DNA of 64,000 nucleotides from positions 14,258,085 to 14,322,084 of the forward strand of contig NC_064043.1 of assembly GCF_932526225.1 (NCBI RefSeq). The letters run 5' to 3'. Below the pieces are notes generated by a model, which had not been told where the DNA came from, searched no databases, and was given only the letters and a program-made list of their open reading frames with translations. The DNA comes from Nematostella vectensis. Taxonomy: Eukaryota; Cnidaria; Anthozoa; Actiniaria; Edwardsiidae. The position numbers were made by a program, and so were the translations under genes. Positions within the stretch are counted from its first letter, which is position 1. Every line of letters starts with the position of its first letter. Positions 23,334-36,881 of this stretch are shown one piece after another.

Positions 23334-26300
23334 AAGATTTTGTATTTTGCTTTTGCGAGTTTGTATTTTGCTTTTGCGAGTTTGTAATTTGCTTTTGCGA
23401 GTTTGTATTTTGCTTTTGCTAGTTTGTATTTTGCTTTTGCTAGTTTGTACTTTGTATTTGCGAGTTTGTAATTTGCATTTGCGAGTTTGTATTTTGCTTT
23501 TGCTAGTTTGTATTTTGCTTTTGCTAGTTTGTACTTTGTATTTGCTAGTTTGTACTTTGTATTTGCGATTTTGTATTTTGCTTTTGCTAGTTTGTACTTT
23601 GTATTTGCTAGTTTGTACTTTGTATTTGCTAGTTTGTATTTTGCATTTGCGAGTTTGTATTTTGCTTTTGCTAGTTTGTACTTTGTATTTGCTAGTTTGT
23701 ACTTTGTATTTGCGAGTTTGTAATTTGCATTTGCGAGTTTGTATTTTGCTTTTGCTAGTTTGTATTTTGCTTTTGCTAGTTTGTACTTTGTATTTGCTAG
23801 TTTGTACTTTGTATTTGCGATTTTGTATTTTGCTTTTGCTAGTTTGTACTTTGTATTTGCTAGTTTGTACTTTGTATTTGCGAGTTTGTAATTTGCATTT
23901 GCGAGTTTGTATTTTGCTTTTGCTAGTTTGTATTTTGCTTTTGCTAGTTTGTACTTTGTATTTGCTAGTTTGTACTTTGAATTTGCGATTTTGTATTTTG
24001 CTTTTGCTAGTTTGTACTTTGTATTTGCTAGTTTGTACTTTGCATTTGCGAGTTTGTACTTTGTATTTGCTAGTTTGTACTTTGTATTTGCTAGTTTGTA
24101 CTTTGTATTTGCGAGTTTGTAATTTGCATTTGCGAGTTTGTATTTTGCTTTTGCTAGTTTGTATTTTGCTTTTGCTAGTTTGTACTTTGTATTTGCTAGT
24201 TTGTACTTTGTATTTGCGATTTTGTATTTTGCTTTTGCTAGTTTGTACTTTGTATTTGCTAGTTTGTACTTTGTATTTGCTAGTTTGTATTTTGCATTTG
24301 CGAGTTTGTATTTTGCTTTTGCTAGTTTGTACTTTGTATTTGCTAGTTTGTACTTTGTATTTGCGAGTTTGTAATTTGCATTTGCGAGTTTGTATTTTGC
24401 TTTTGCTAGTTTGTATTTTGCTTTTGCTAGTTTGTACTTTGTATTTGCTAGTTTGTACTTTGTATTTGCGATTTTGTATTTTGCTTTTGCTAGTTTGTAC
24501 TTTGTATTTGCGAGTTTGTACTTTGCATTTGCTAGTTTGTACTTTGTATTTGCTAGTTTGTACTTTGTATTTGCTAGTTTGTACTTTGTATTTGCTAGTT
24601 TGTACTTTGTATTTGCGAGTTTGTACTTTGTATTTGCGAGTTTGTAATTTGCATTTGCGATTTTGTATTTTGCTTTTGCTAGTTTGTATTTTGCTTTTGC
24701 TAGTTTGTACTTTGTATTTGCTAGTTTGTACTTTGTATTTGCGATTTTGTATTTTGCTTTTGCTAGTTTGTACTTTGTATTTGCGAGTTTGTATTTTGCT
24801 TTTGCTAGTTTGTACTTTGTATTTGCTAGTTTGTACTTTGTATTTGCTAGTTTGTACTTTGTATTTGCGAGTTTGTACTTTGTATTTGCGAGTTTGTATT
24901 TTGCTTTTGCTAGTTTGTACTTTGCATTTGCGAGTTTGTACTTTGCTTTTGCGAGTTTGTATTTTGCATTTGCGATTTTGTACTTTGTATTTGCTAGTTT
25001 GTACTTTGTATTTGCTAGTTTGTACTTTGTATTTGCTAGTTTGTACTTTGTATTTGCTAGTTTGTACTTTGTATTTGCTAGTTTGTACTTTGTATTTGCT
25101 AGTTTGTACTTTGTATTTGCTAGTTTGTACTTTGTATTTGCTAGTTTGTACTTTGTATTTGCTAGTTTGTACTTTGTATTTGCTAGTTTGTACTTTGTAT
25201 TTGCTAGTTTGTACTTTGTATTTGCTAGTTTGTACTTTGTATTTGCTAGTTTGTACTTTGTATTTGCTAGTTTGTACTTTGTATTTGCTAGTTTGTACTT
25301 TGTATTTGCGAGTTTGTATTTTGCATTTGCGAGTTTGTATTTTGCTTTTGCTAGTTTGTACTTTGCATTTGCGAGTTTGTACTTTGTATTTGCGAGTTTG
25401 TACTTTGTATTTGCGAGTTTGTAATTTGCATTTGCGAGTTTGTATTTTGCTTTTGCTAGTTTGTATTTTGCTTTTGCTAGTTTGTATTTTGCTTTTGCTA
25501 GTTTGTACTTTGCATTTGCGATTTTGTATTTTGCTTTTGCTAGTTTGTACTTTGTATTTGCTAGTTTGTATTTTGCATTTGCGATTTTGTATTTTGCTTT
25601 TGCTAGTTTGTACTTTGTATTTGCTAGTTTGTACTTTGTATTTGCTAGTTTGTACTTTGTATTTGCGAGTTTGTACTTTGTATTTGCGAGTTTGTACTTT
25701 GTATTTGCGAGTTTGTAATTTGCATTTGCGAGTTTGTATTTTGCTTTTGCTAGTTTGTATTTTGCTTTTGCTAGTTTGTACTTTGTATTTGCTAGTTTGT
25801 ACTTTGTATTTGCGATTTTGTATTTTGCTTTTGCTAGTTTGTACTTTGTATTTGCGAGTTTGTACTTTGCATTTGCTAGTTTGTACTTTGTATTTGCTAG
25901 TTTGTACTTTGTATTTGCTAGTTTGTACTTTGTATTTGCTAGTTTGTACTTTGTATTTGCGAGTTTGTACTTTGTATTTGCGAGTTTGTAATTTGCATTT
26001 GCGATTTTGTATTTTGCTTTTGCTAGTTTGTATTTTGCTTTTGCTAGTTTGTACTTTGTATTTGCTAGTTTGTACTTTGTATTTGCGATTTTGTATTTTG
26101 CTTTTGCTAGTTTGTACTTTGTATTTGCTAGTTTGTACTTTGTATTTGCTAGTTTGTACTTTGTATTTGCTAGTTTGTACTTTGTATTTGCGAGTTTGTA
26201 TTTTGCTTTTGCTAGTTTGTACTTTGCATTTGCGAGTTTGTACTTTGCTTTTGCGAGTTTGTATTTTGCATTTGCGATTTTGTACTTTGTATTTGCTAGT

Positions 26301-28880
26301 TTGTACTTTGTATTTGCTAGTTTGTACTTTGTATTTGCTAGTTTGTACTTTGTATTTGCTAGTTTGTACTTTGTATTTGCTAGTTTGTACTTTGTATTTG
26401 CTAGTTTGTACTTTGTATTTGCTAGTTTGTACTTTGTATTTGCTAGTTTGTACTTTGTATTTGCGAGTTTGTATTTTGCATTTGCGAGTTTGTATTTTGC
26501 TTTTGCTAGTTTGTACTTTGTATTTGCGAGTTTGTACTTTGTATTTGCGAGTTTGTAATTTGCATTTGCGAGTTTGTATTTTGCTTTTGCTAGTTTGTAT
26601 TTTGCTTTTGCTAGTTTGTATTTTGCTTTTGCTAGTTTGTACTTTGTATTTGCTAGTTTGTACTTTGTATTTGCGATTTTGTATTTTGCTTTTGCTAGTT
26701 TGTACTTTGTATTTGCTAGTTTGTACTTTGTATTTGCTAGTTTGTATTTTGCATTTGCGAGTTTGTATTTTGCTTTTGCTAGTTTGTACTTTGTATTTGC
26801 GAGTTTGTACTTTGTATTTGCGAGTTTGTAATTTGCATTTGCGAGTTTGTATTTTGCTTTTGCTAGTTTGTATTTTGCTTTTGCTAGTTTGTACTTTGTA
26901 TTTGCTAGTTTGTACTTTGTATTTGCGATTTTGTATTTTGCTTTTGCTAGTTTGTACTTTGTATTTGCTAGTTTGTACTTTGTATTTGCTAGTTTGTATT
27001 TTGCATTTGCGAGTTTGTATTTTGCTTTTGCTAGTTTGTACTTTGTATTTGCTAGTTTGTACTTTGTATTTGCGAGTTTGTAATTTGCATTTGCGAGTTT
27101 GTATTTTGCTTTTGCTAGTTTGTATTTTGCTTTTGCTAGTTTGTACTTTGTATTTGCTAGTTTGTACTTTGTATTTGCGATTTTGTATTTTGCTTTTGCT
27201 AGTTTGTACTTTGTATTTGCTAGTTTGTACTTTGCATTTGCGAGTTTGTACTTTGTATTTGCTAGTTTGTACTTTGTATTTGCTAGTTTGTACTTTGTAT
27301 TTGCTAGTTTGTACTTTGTATTTGCTAGTTTGTACTTTGTATTTGCGAGTTTGTAATTTGCATTTGCGAGTTTGTATTTTGCTTTTGCTAGTTTGTACTT
27401 TGTATTTGCTAGTTTGTACTTTGTATTTGCTAGTTTGTACTTTGTATTTGCTAGTTTGTACTTTGTATTTGCTAGTTTGTACTTTGTATTTGCTAGTTTG
27501 TACTTTGTATTTGCGAGTTTGTAATTTGCATTTGCGATTTTGTATTTTGCTTTTGCTAGTTTGTACTTTGTATTTGCTAGTTTGTACTTTGTATTTGCTA
27601 GTTTGTACTTTGTATTTGCTAGTTTGTACTTTGTATTTGCTAGTTTGTACTTTGTATTTGCTAGTTTGTACTTTGTATTTGCTAGTTTGTACTTTGTATT
27701 TGCGAGTTTGTAATTTGCATTTGCGAGTTTGTATTTTGCTTTTGCTAGTTTGTACTTTGTATTTGCTAGTTTGTATTTTGCTTTTGCTAGTTTGTACTTT
27801 GTATTTGCTAGTTTGTACTTTGTATTTGCTAGTTTGTACTTTGTATTTGCTAGTTTGTACTTTGTATTTGCTAGTTTGTACTTTGTATTTGCTAGTTTGT
27901 ACTTTGTATTTGCTAGTTTGTACTTTGTATTTGCTAGTTTGTACTTTGTATTTGCTAGTTTGTACTTTGTATTTGCTAGTTTGTACTTTGTATTTGCGAG
28001 TTTGTAATTTGCATTTGCGAGTTTGTATTTTGCTTTTGCTAGTTTGTATTTTGCTTTTGCTAGTTTGTACTTTGTATTTGCTAGTTTGTACTTTGTATTT
28101 GCGATTTTGTATTTTGCTTTTGCTAGTTTGTACTTTGTATTTGCTAGTTTGTACTTTGCATTTGCGAGTTTGTACTTTGTATTTGCTAGTTTGTACTTTG
28201 TATTTGCTAGTTTGTACTTTGTATTTGCTAGTTTGTACTTTGTATTTGCTAGTTTGTACTTTGTATTTGCGAGTTTGTAATTTGCATTTGCGAGTTTGTA
28301 TTTTGCTTTTGCTAGTTTGTACTTTGTATTTGCTAGTTTGTACTTTGTATTTGCTAGTTTGTACTTTGTATTTGCTAGTTTGTACTTTGTATTTGCTAGT
28401 TTGTACTTTGTATTTGCTAGTTTGTACTTTGTATTTGCGAGTTTGTAATTTGCATTTGCGATTTTGTATTTTGCTTTTGCTAGTTTGTACTTTGTATTTG
28501 CTAGTTTGTACTTTGTATTTGCTAGTTTGTACTTTGTATTTGCTAGTTTGTACTTTGTATTTGCTAGTTTGTACTTTGTATTTGCTAGTTTGTACTTTGT
28601 ATTTGCGAGTTTGTAATTTGCATTTGCGAGTTTGTATTTTGCTTTTGCTAGTTTGTACTTTGTATTTGCTAGTTTGTATTTTGCTTTTGCTAGTTTGTAC
28701 TTTGTATTTGCTAGTTTGTACTTTGTATTTGCTAGTTTGTACTTTGTATTTGCTAGTTTGTACTTTGTATTTGCTAGTTTGTACTTTGTATTTGCTAGTT
28801 TGTACTTTGTATTTGCTAGTTTGTACTTTGTATTTGCTAGTTTGTACTTTGTATTTGCTAGTTTGTACTTTGCATTTGCC
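23334..28880 (+). repeat. 21-bp minisatellite, about 264 units, with higher-order repeats
   Basis: The commonest unit is TTTGTACTTTGTATTTGCTA plus G. A few positions vary in a restricted way: TAC/TAT/TAA, TGT/TGC, TAT/TTT/CAT, and CTAG/CGAG/CGAT. Because 21 is divisible by 3 and the unit has no stop in any forward frame, all three forward frames are open for long distances. The resulting 1862-codon frame is a product of the repeat, not a gene. Variant patterns recur in blocks of 11-14 units. Longer blocks also recur, for example 27099 onward against 28023 onward (44 units apart). Confidence 0.93.
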
Positions 28881-31000
28881 CTTTAAATATTTGTGGCAGT
28901 TGCAATGACTACATTTCCCTTTAGAGAATACTTTATGATCTGGGAAAATATAAATACACGAATAGATACCAAGAAATAAACTTCCGTCATCCCCCGGTAC
29001 TTTAACCTTTACATTAATTTACCTTTAAGGAACGTGCTGGTCATAGCTGGTATTAAATAACAGCAGTCAAATAGCGTAATACGAAAAGCAGGGGCGTAGC
29101 CAGCCAAAAATGCAGTAAATGTATGAGACATTATCTATAATACAGGAGAAAATGCCTATTGAAAGGGCCTTTTGGTCCCCCTCCTGTTAAAAATCCTGGC
29201 TACTCAAATCGAAAAAAAAAAAATGCATTCGCGAAGGTGTGTATTACTGAATCAATGTATAATAAAACCATTCCTGAATTCAGTTTTAGCGAAGTGATAA
29301 CAGGAATAAACAATGTCTTGCCAGGTGGAATCTATCTCGGCCCCCGGCTTCGCGGGATATCACTAAAACCTCATCCAATATTTTTTTTAGAATCATCAAG
29401 ACTCACGTTCTTTTAGATCAATACAGCAGAGAATGTCGAATTGGGTATTGTAGTCCAGTCATAGTACGTATCTACGCATCTGTAATTCATTTCAAAAAAG
29501 CAAACTTCGTCACCTCCATTTCCAAATAGTATTGTAATATAAGCCGCGTTTCTAGCCTCGCAAAGGAAAATTTTCAAACTGCACTTGCACCCCTCCCCCT
29601 CCCATCCTACGGGTTATGGTGTATGTTACAACAGGAACTTTTACGCACAGTTAACGCGCCAAATTGGCACAACTTTTTCACGGCAAATTCTTAAGCATCA
29701 GTAAAGTTACACAGCCGCAGCAGGCCACGAAAAATAGGGAATGGGGTGGGGGTGGGGGTAGGGGGCACAATACAGAAACATAAAGAAAATATTTGTGGTG
29801 GGGGGAGGGGGGGCAGACACTCACCTGCTCACCTATTGGTCATTTCCTCATAATTTTTGAAAATATTTGGGGGGGGGGGTGGGGTCAGGTTCTTCCAGTG
29901 TCCCACCCCCAGCTACGGCCCTGCGTTATTATGTTATTTTTTAATCCTTTTATTTCTTCATTACCAACAGAACATGACACGTGCCGCACAAAGTTTGACT
30001 TTCACTCTGTAGTGTGTACCATTGCTCTGATGTAATTTTGCGCCTTACATCTCAAAATCTCTAAATTCTAAAGCCTCGAAAGTGGACCTGCTGGTCGTGT
30101 GCTGTACTAAACTTCAGAATACAAACCCACTAATATGCATTCATCTAGTATTGATCTTTATTATATACATACTGAGAAATACTCACTGAAAACATATTCA
30201 CTGGTCTCAGCCATTCGGAGACGCGAACGGTGTTTTTTCACCGTAAAGAAAAGTCGTTCGCGGTTCTGATTGGACGAACGATATTTTTTCACTGTACTTG
30301 AATAGCTTCAATCCCAACGCATCAACGAGTGCATAAAAATCGTACAAGCATTTTCCATTCAGTAATTTATTTATTTCATAGATGTCGAAATTTTAAAGAT
30401 TAAAAAATGCACTACTTGTGTAACATGAGATACAGATTCGTGCGTGACATTAGCGAGACGGATTCATTTCAATGTAAGTTTCTGTCTGTCTTCAACTGAA
30501 CCGTCGAACAGCACATCGGAGCCTCTTCAGCCAAGTCTAATAAAATGTTATGAAATAAGCTTATAATAAATTTCTCAGTATGTATATAATGCTTTGTACA
30601 GTTTTTATTCACGAGTTGTGCAGTATTAAAAACGAACAAGTGAGCGCAGCGATTTTTTCATGTAGTACCAGACATTTAAATATGGGAGGATATAATACAG
30701 AATATATACAGAAAGGGATATAATACAGAAAGATTAAGAAAAATATAGGGGGACCAGCCACACCCTCACTGGTCATTTCTTTGTTTAAAATACAGGGGAG
30801 GATGTACCAATACCCCAGTGCCCCACCCCTTGCTAAAGCCCTGTTGTATAGTCTGTCACGTTTTATAGGAATCAACGAATCAATCTTTCTTGAAAACTAT
30901 TCTGAAATTATCTCCACCCCCTGAGAGTAATCAATTACTCTATATTTGAACATAACAAACATCACATGAAGAAATATATTACTCTCTAGGTACTGTATGG
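28881..31000. other. Non-coding flank between the minisatellite and the coiled-coil gene, copy 1
   Basis: It contains G-rich tracts (29740-29885) and a dispersed-element motif CCCAGCTACGGCCCTGCG. Nearly the same sequence follows the short array in copy 2 (40027-42100). Small open frames here are not conserved as proteins between the two copies in any telling way. Confidence 0.5.
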
Positions 31001-31227
31001 CTGTCAGTTTATTAAGATATTCACATCATACTGAAATCAGCCCAATTAACATTGATAATTATTGGAATAATTACATATTATATCTATATTTAATTACATG
31101 TATGGAGATATTGTAGTATTTGTCAATAAATTTGATACATTTGTTGTTCTCATTGTTTTCCCAAGTGGAGTACATATTCATTTCCTTCAGGGCAGAACAG
31201 GGACAGTCTATTGCAGAGACTAGGCCA

Positions 31228-33181
31228 CTAACAATGCTGCACTTGTTCAGCTGTAAAGAAATGAAACAAGAGAAGGCTTAAGCATACAGCCCTTGTGTAA
31301 GCATATGCAGTTAGAGTATGGTGTAGATTATTTTATTTCAAATTATTTGTCAGTACAATACTCAATATATAAGTAAACTCCACCCCCTGAGATAGAAACT
31401 TTTGTATCTAAGAAAGAAACTTTTGTATCAAGAAAGATGGCACTTTTAGGAAGTGCATCAATATATTCAATGAAGACACTTCAGAGTTGTCTCTTAGTGC
31501 GAGTTTTGTGACAATTGGCAGATGTTGCCATCTGGAACATACTTAGCCAAATAGAGAAGTTCTAATTTTATCCCTAGAAAACAGAACCACTGATTACTAG
31601 AGCAGCAAAACCACTTATCACTGAATCCTTCAGGCCAAGGGGGATCTTTATATCAGATGACAAGGATGCTTGTAGCTTGAAATATCTTAAAAAAATCCTG
31701 TCCATACTATATGGGGGTCCCCCTCCAGGAATCTAAGGGTGTGAGCATTGCCCTCAGTATGTCCCTATGGACATCAGCTTTAATGCTCTTGGCCAAACTC
31801 ACCTATCAAAGGTGATCCTAGGGGCTTGCCTGTCACATGACCACTCACACAATTCAGGGCGTCCATCAGGTTAACACGAACCATCTTTAAACGCCTCAAG
31901 TTGCGCTGGCTAATTAGTTCCCTCTCTGATTGGCTGAGAGTTGTTTGCATCAGGAAGACATGGTTGTGCACCGGGTCTGGTGTCAGGTCTATGGATGGAC
32001 TTGATAGCTTGAAGACTTTCTGTGAAGCACTGGATGTTTTGGGAGTCTCTTTGGGTACAGATTCCCAAGCATGATCCTTTATAGCACCTAGCTTACTCTT
32101 TAGTCTTGAATTCTCTTCTCTTAGCTTTTCGAGCGCTGTATTCAGCACATCAACCTGTCCTGACATTCTCTCAAGGGCATTCTCACTGGAGACTGCTGTG
32201 TTCTTATGGATCTGGTCGAGTTGTTTCAGATTTTCTAATGATCTACCGAGCTGTGACGTGAGTTCACTGTTCTCCAGCTCAAGATCATCAATGTACTTCT
32301 GCAGAGCTAATTTCTGCTCATCAGTCTTCCTGAGCATTTCTTTCATCGTCGCCATCACACCCTTGGTGGCCTCTGTAGACCTCTCTGCTCCCCTCAGCTC
32401 CACCCTTAGCTCTGTTTTCTCATTTTCCATACGTTCAAGCTCATCTTGAAGGGATTCAATTTTGTTGTCTTTGACTTTAAGCTCATTGTTTAGATTATCT
32501 AGTTCAGCTTGAAGGAGGAGGTTTTCGTTAATGAGGTTTTCATTGTTATGATTTACTGCGGCAAAAAGACTTTCCAAGGTTTCAGTTTGTTGTTTGTAGT
32601 GTTTTAGATCTTCTTGAATCCTAGCTCCCGAGATAACTGGGGCCACACAAGTAGAGTGCTTGATTGTGTCTGTGATCTGGCAAAAAAATAGAAATCATAA
32701 AACTCGTGTTGCTGTCTGCATTTTGCAACGATCTCATCTCTTTGTGGATTGTAAAAGAGGCGACCAGGAAAGCCTAGCAAACAAGTTCATGAACAATATC
32801 ATAAGCTTCTCAAGAAACTTAAAAAGTATCTTGCTAAACGTAAGTTAATGGACTTCAATAGAGATTTGGGAGCGCGAATACTAATGAATTTACCTTATCA
32901 GGAGATCCCTTATTTGCAAATTCGCGACTTTCTTGTCGACAAGCAGGTGCTGCCGTATTATCAGGGACTGCACTAAGCTGTGTTGAGACTGCTTCGTCCC
33001 CTCTGATCACCGGTGGCTTCCAATCGCTCCCTTTCTTGCTCAGTGTCGAGCTCGGCCGCTTGCAAGAGGAAGGTGGGATAACCACCTTTCGAGGGCAAAG
33101 CGACGACTTGTCAAATTTCAGCGTCAACATATTTGACCTTGAAGGGCAACCAAATCGGGCGCTCCTCGCAAACGCAGACAT
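31228..33181 (-). CDS. Coiled-coil protein, copy 1 (387 residues plus short C-terminal exon)
   Basis: Exon 1 (32894-33181) encodes a basic N-terminus starting MSAFARSARFG, with RPSSTLSKKG. It joins in phase 0 to exon 2 (31803-32676, acceptor TTTTTTTGCCAG, donor GATAG|GTGAGT). Residues about 116-296 form one long coiled coil with clear heptads. The tail has RRLKMVRVNLMDALNCV. The last exon is uncertain: splicing to the acceptor at 31250 adds seven residues and stops at 31228. The same exon read in another phase would give about 60 residues but needs an extra exon. A poly(A) signal (TTTATT on +) is at 31008-31013. No known family was recognised; a cytoskeletal, centrosomal or kinetochore role is only a guess. 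Both copies are open, so both may be expressed. Confidence 0.65.
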
Positions 33182-33490
33182 CTTTAGTTAAGAACAATTC
33201 AAATAATTTTTCTGAAAGTAAAACTGATAGACTTCCTCGTGAAAAACGTATGACTTTTTGTGACTGAGAAATCTTCGCATAAATATTTATGAAGTTGCCA
33301 CATAAACCAGAGAGGGGAGGGTACGTCACAACGCGCGTGCTCAACCCTGCTTCCTGATTGGCTGGGCTACTCGAGGATTCAGGCGCGCTTGCGAAAATCG
33401 ATCTTCCGCTCGCGACGAAGGTTCCCCCGAAATCAAAAGAAACAAGAACCACAACAAGTAACGAAGGGATATCTTGATTTGACGTAGATA

Positions 33491-33841
33491 ACACCCCCTT
33501 TTTTTATAAGAACGTCCAGCCTGAGATTTCACCAAATTTTAAGAACATGCTAAGAACATGCCGAGGCTGAGATACGCAGATAGCAGAAAAATTTCCTTTT
33601 TTAGTCCTGATGCGTTCTAAAATGCAGAATCAAATTGTGCTCATAGTAACAAGCTTATTATTGCTATTGATCATAAGTGTAATTATATTCTCTTCCTAAT
33701 AATTCATTGGGTATTATATTCTTTATATACAATAAAATTTAAGAACATCGTTATGAACATATTCAGCCTCAAAATGTCCCAAAAATAAGAACGGCCCAGC
33801 CTCAACTGAAAATTAGGCGTTCTTATAAAATTAAAGAGTGT
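33491..33841. mobile_element. Miniature element (TATAAGAAC type) in block X, copy 1 of the duplication
   Basis: Ends ACACCCCCTTTTTTTTATAAG and TTATAAAATTAAAGAGTGT. It occupies the same flanks as the copies at 18073 and 44606, so it was inherited by duplication. Confidence 0.7.
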
Positions 33842-35076
33842 ACATAAATATCATGTGCATCTGAATTGCAGCTCATTACGCCAGCTCAGAACTCGTGCAC
33901 TGGGGGCACGTGACCCCTCCAATATTTTTAAAAAATTATAAGGAAATGACCAGTAGGGGAGTTGCTCTGCCCCAAAATATTTTCTTAATGTTTCTGTATT
34001 GTGCCCCCCCCCCCCCCCCCCCCCCCCCCACCCACCTCATATATTTTGAAGCTTTGAATGTGCGGCATGTGTGAAATCGCATGATCTCCGACGTCCGGGA
34101 AAATATGAAATTTTGTAAGCTTTGAAACGCCAAAATTACTTTTGACACAAGGTTCTATATTATTACTTATGAAATTTTCAAATAAGATTTTTTAGTATTA
34201 CACGTATTCTTGTAGAATAGGGTAGGTCGTCCCCTTAAAGCTTAAAAATAACAAGACAATATAGGGAAATCGGCGATAGAACAATGAATCCGGCCCCTCC
34301 TTTATGAAACCTTTGCTTCGACCCCCCTTACTGTGTTTTGTTTTTCAAATTTCTTCACTGCCAAAAGATTATGACAACAGAATATGTCTGTCTAGTGTGT
34401 ACCATTGCTTGGGCGTAATCACCAGACCTCTAATAAATGCTATTTCTACGACATCATTAATTTATAGCGGTAAGGGGTAGACCATTTGATATTTGACGGG
34501 GAAGGGGGGGTGGCTTATGTTTTTCTGTTCTATTTTTTCCCCGGGCAGCTTTGCTGCTTGGGTTTTTCCTCCTCGAAGGATGTGGCGATTTTTCTGCCAC
34601 CCATTGCTTCCCCAATTTTTAAGGGCTGCTCTGCGTCAGCCACTTCCCCTGTCAAATATCAATTCAACAATTCACTATCCGCTCCATTCCTTTCGATCTC
34701 AGCTATGACCTAAGTGCAATCACCAGCCACACCAAGCTGTCTTGTTGTCCTTGTTGCAGTGTTTGTGTCGTGCTACATCAACTTCTGTAATAGAAATCCC
34801 TCATTCCAGACTTAGAAATCATCTCATCCTACAACGCCTTTTACAGGATATAATCGGTATAAGTGCGACACATAAGAATTGGAGCACGATGTATACTATT
34901 AAGAACTTTATATTTATCGCGATATTTCTTTATTCCTTACCTTGAATGTACCTATCTTTATCAATAATAACAAGACGCTGCCATATATGTCCCTATATGC
35001 CTCTCTGCTCCCCCTTTATTTTTATTCCTCCTGCTAGATTCACCTCGTCAAGATTTTCTCAATTTCTTCTCATCAG

Positions 35077-36881
35077 TCTTCCAAGAGATCAGCCTTGAAG
35101 TGTGGATATAAAGTCAGAAAGTGATGAAAAGTCTCCCCCAGGTAATTCTGATATTATCATAGCATAAAAGCTCTTTTAAGCCCCAATATATCGAGCCAAT
35201 TTTATGGTAGTTTATAATAACGAAAATAATTCAGAAACCCTAAATTGCATGATCAGGAAGAAATAGTTTTTCGGTTAAGTTCGTAGTTGGGTTTAAAATT
35301 GTTTTCATGAAAAATATGGAGAGCTGATTTGAATCACAACAACACATGTTTAGATTAAAATCTTCTTTTTGTTAAACTGGCTAAGGGTAAAAGCCCGGGG
35401 GATACTCCCTATAAATTTGGGGTAGGGGTGACGGCGACGTATTTTTGGGGATTTGAAATCCGAGGTTTCGTATTTTTTTAGGGTCTTCGAAGCAAAGCAT
35501 ATCAAAAATAAAAAACATGGTATTTTTTAGGATCTACGAACGCGAGGTACTTTTTTTCTTTAAAGGGCGACCCGCGGCCATGTTTTCGATTTAAAAAAGC
35601 TGTGACAAGGGGCTGCGATATTTTCTTCATTGCTCTATTCGCGGAGCCGCCGCGTGAAAGTAGGATAAACACGGGATTAACACACATCTTTGTAAGAGGT
35701 TTTTTGGGGGGTTGTGACTATTTCGTACCGTGGTATTTTTTAGGGTATTTTTCGGGGGTCTCCCACGGTCACCCCTACCCATTCTACCCCAGAGAACATA
35801 TAAAAAAATTTGAGCCCAAAATTGTCGTTTTTGGCGGTCCATTCCATATAAGGAAACTAATATATTCCTTATTTGGAAAATCTGTTTGATTCTTGTAATT
35901 TTTTAGCGTACCCTAGGGGCTTCGTAAACTTTATAACTTGTAACCAGAAGAGAAAAACAGTTACTGTGACCATCTTCAGTATGTTGAGAAGGTCCCTGAG
36001 AAAAAAAGTTTCGTCGGAACCATACCCCCAAAACGACAACGTTTTCTTCATATGTACACATGTTAATGCAAAATGGGTGTTTTTCAACAGGCATCTCTAT
36101 TGATATGTGTAGGGTAGCGATACGATGGGTACTCGGCGTTTTTAACGCAAGAATCTCGGCGTTTTTAACGCAAGTCTCGAAGTCTGTTTTGTTTTTTGTT
36201 TTTCAAAATTTTAGGGTCTCGGAGCCTCGTTTTTTTTTTCTACCACGGTCTCGGAGTCTCGAATTTTTAAACGCGATCTCAGTCTCGGATTTTGTTAAAC
36301 GCTACCTGTTTTATGTTGTTACCATGCTACAGGTTTCCCTTTTTAGCAAGATTGCATTGTAACTCTACTTATTCTTTTTTCAACTGATGTTTATGACATA
36401 CCTCGAGCAAGTTATCCGAAAACAAGCTCGGAAAAGCCTAGTCTCGGGTCCGAAATTTGACAAAAGTCTCGGGCTCGGATTTTGAAACGCGGGTCTCGGC
36501 GCCTGGGCAAGTCTCGGATTTATCCATCGATACCCCTTAGGGTATGTACATTATACTCTGTTAAAGTTCAAAAGCATCATTATACTCTGTTTAAGTGCTA
36601 ACAAGCATCTCTATTGACTTGCAGACTGCATCCCACTTGCCAGCCTTCCACCCAGTACCACTCGTGACATTTGTGGTGCAATACCACCAGAGTTGTGCCC
36701 TGTGATAGCCACCAAACTAAAAGATGACCTTTCAGCAGAAGAACTACACCAAATAAAATACAGCAATGGCCATGTCTCCCAATTTCTGAGAACCATGAGT
36801 CAGCTCAAGCCTGAACTTAGTGTTAGTGAGTTCAGAGATGCACTGAGGGCCACGCCTGGCTGCGAGGAGCCTGGATCCTAG
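35077..36881 (+). pseudogene. Decayed copy of the receptor's last two exons, duplication copy 1
   Basis: 35077-35141 matches receptor exon 13561-13627 (shared AAGTGATGAAAAG and TCCCCCAG|GTAATT) but has lost several bases and the frame. 36625-36881 matches the terminal death-fold exon closely (by eye well above 90%) and keeps its acceptor. It then reads GCEEPGS and stops, about 19 codons short of the receptor end. No ZU5, UPA or ectodomain exons lie upstream. An isolated transcript could encode a death-fold fragment, but no start is evident. Confidence 0.75.
36106..36540. mobile_element. Insertion rich in CTCGG words inside the duplicated receptor intron
   Basis: Compared with the original intron at about 14270, the copies at 36.1 and 47.95 kb are interrupted by about 430 bp. 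The insert starts GCGATACGATGGGTACTCGG and ends CATCGATACCCCTTA, with weakly inverted ends and many TCTCGGA words. It predates the split of the two duplication copies. Confidence 0.45.

Noticed and set aside
23320-28908. An 1862-codon open frame
   Set aside because: It is entirely the 21-bp minisatellite read in frame. The other two forward frames are also open and there is no unique sequence or splice support.
32198-32449. Plus-strand serine-rich frame (also 43241-43561)
   Set aside because: It is the antisense of the coiled-coil exon.
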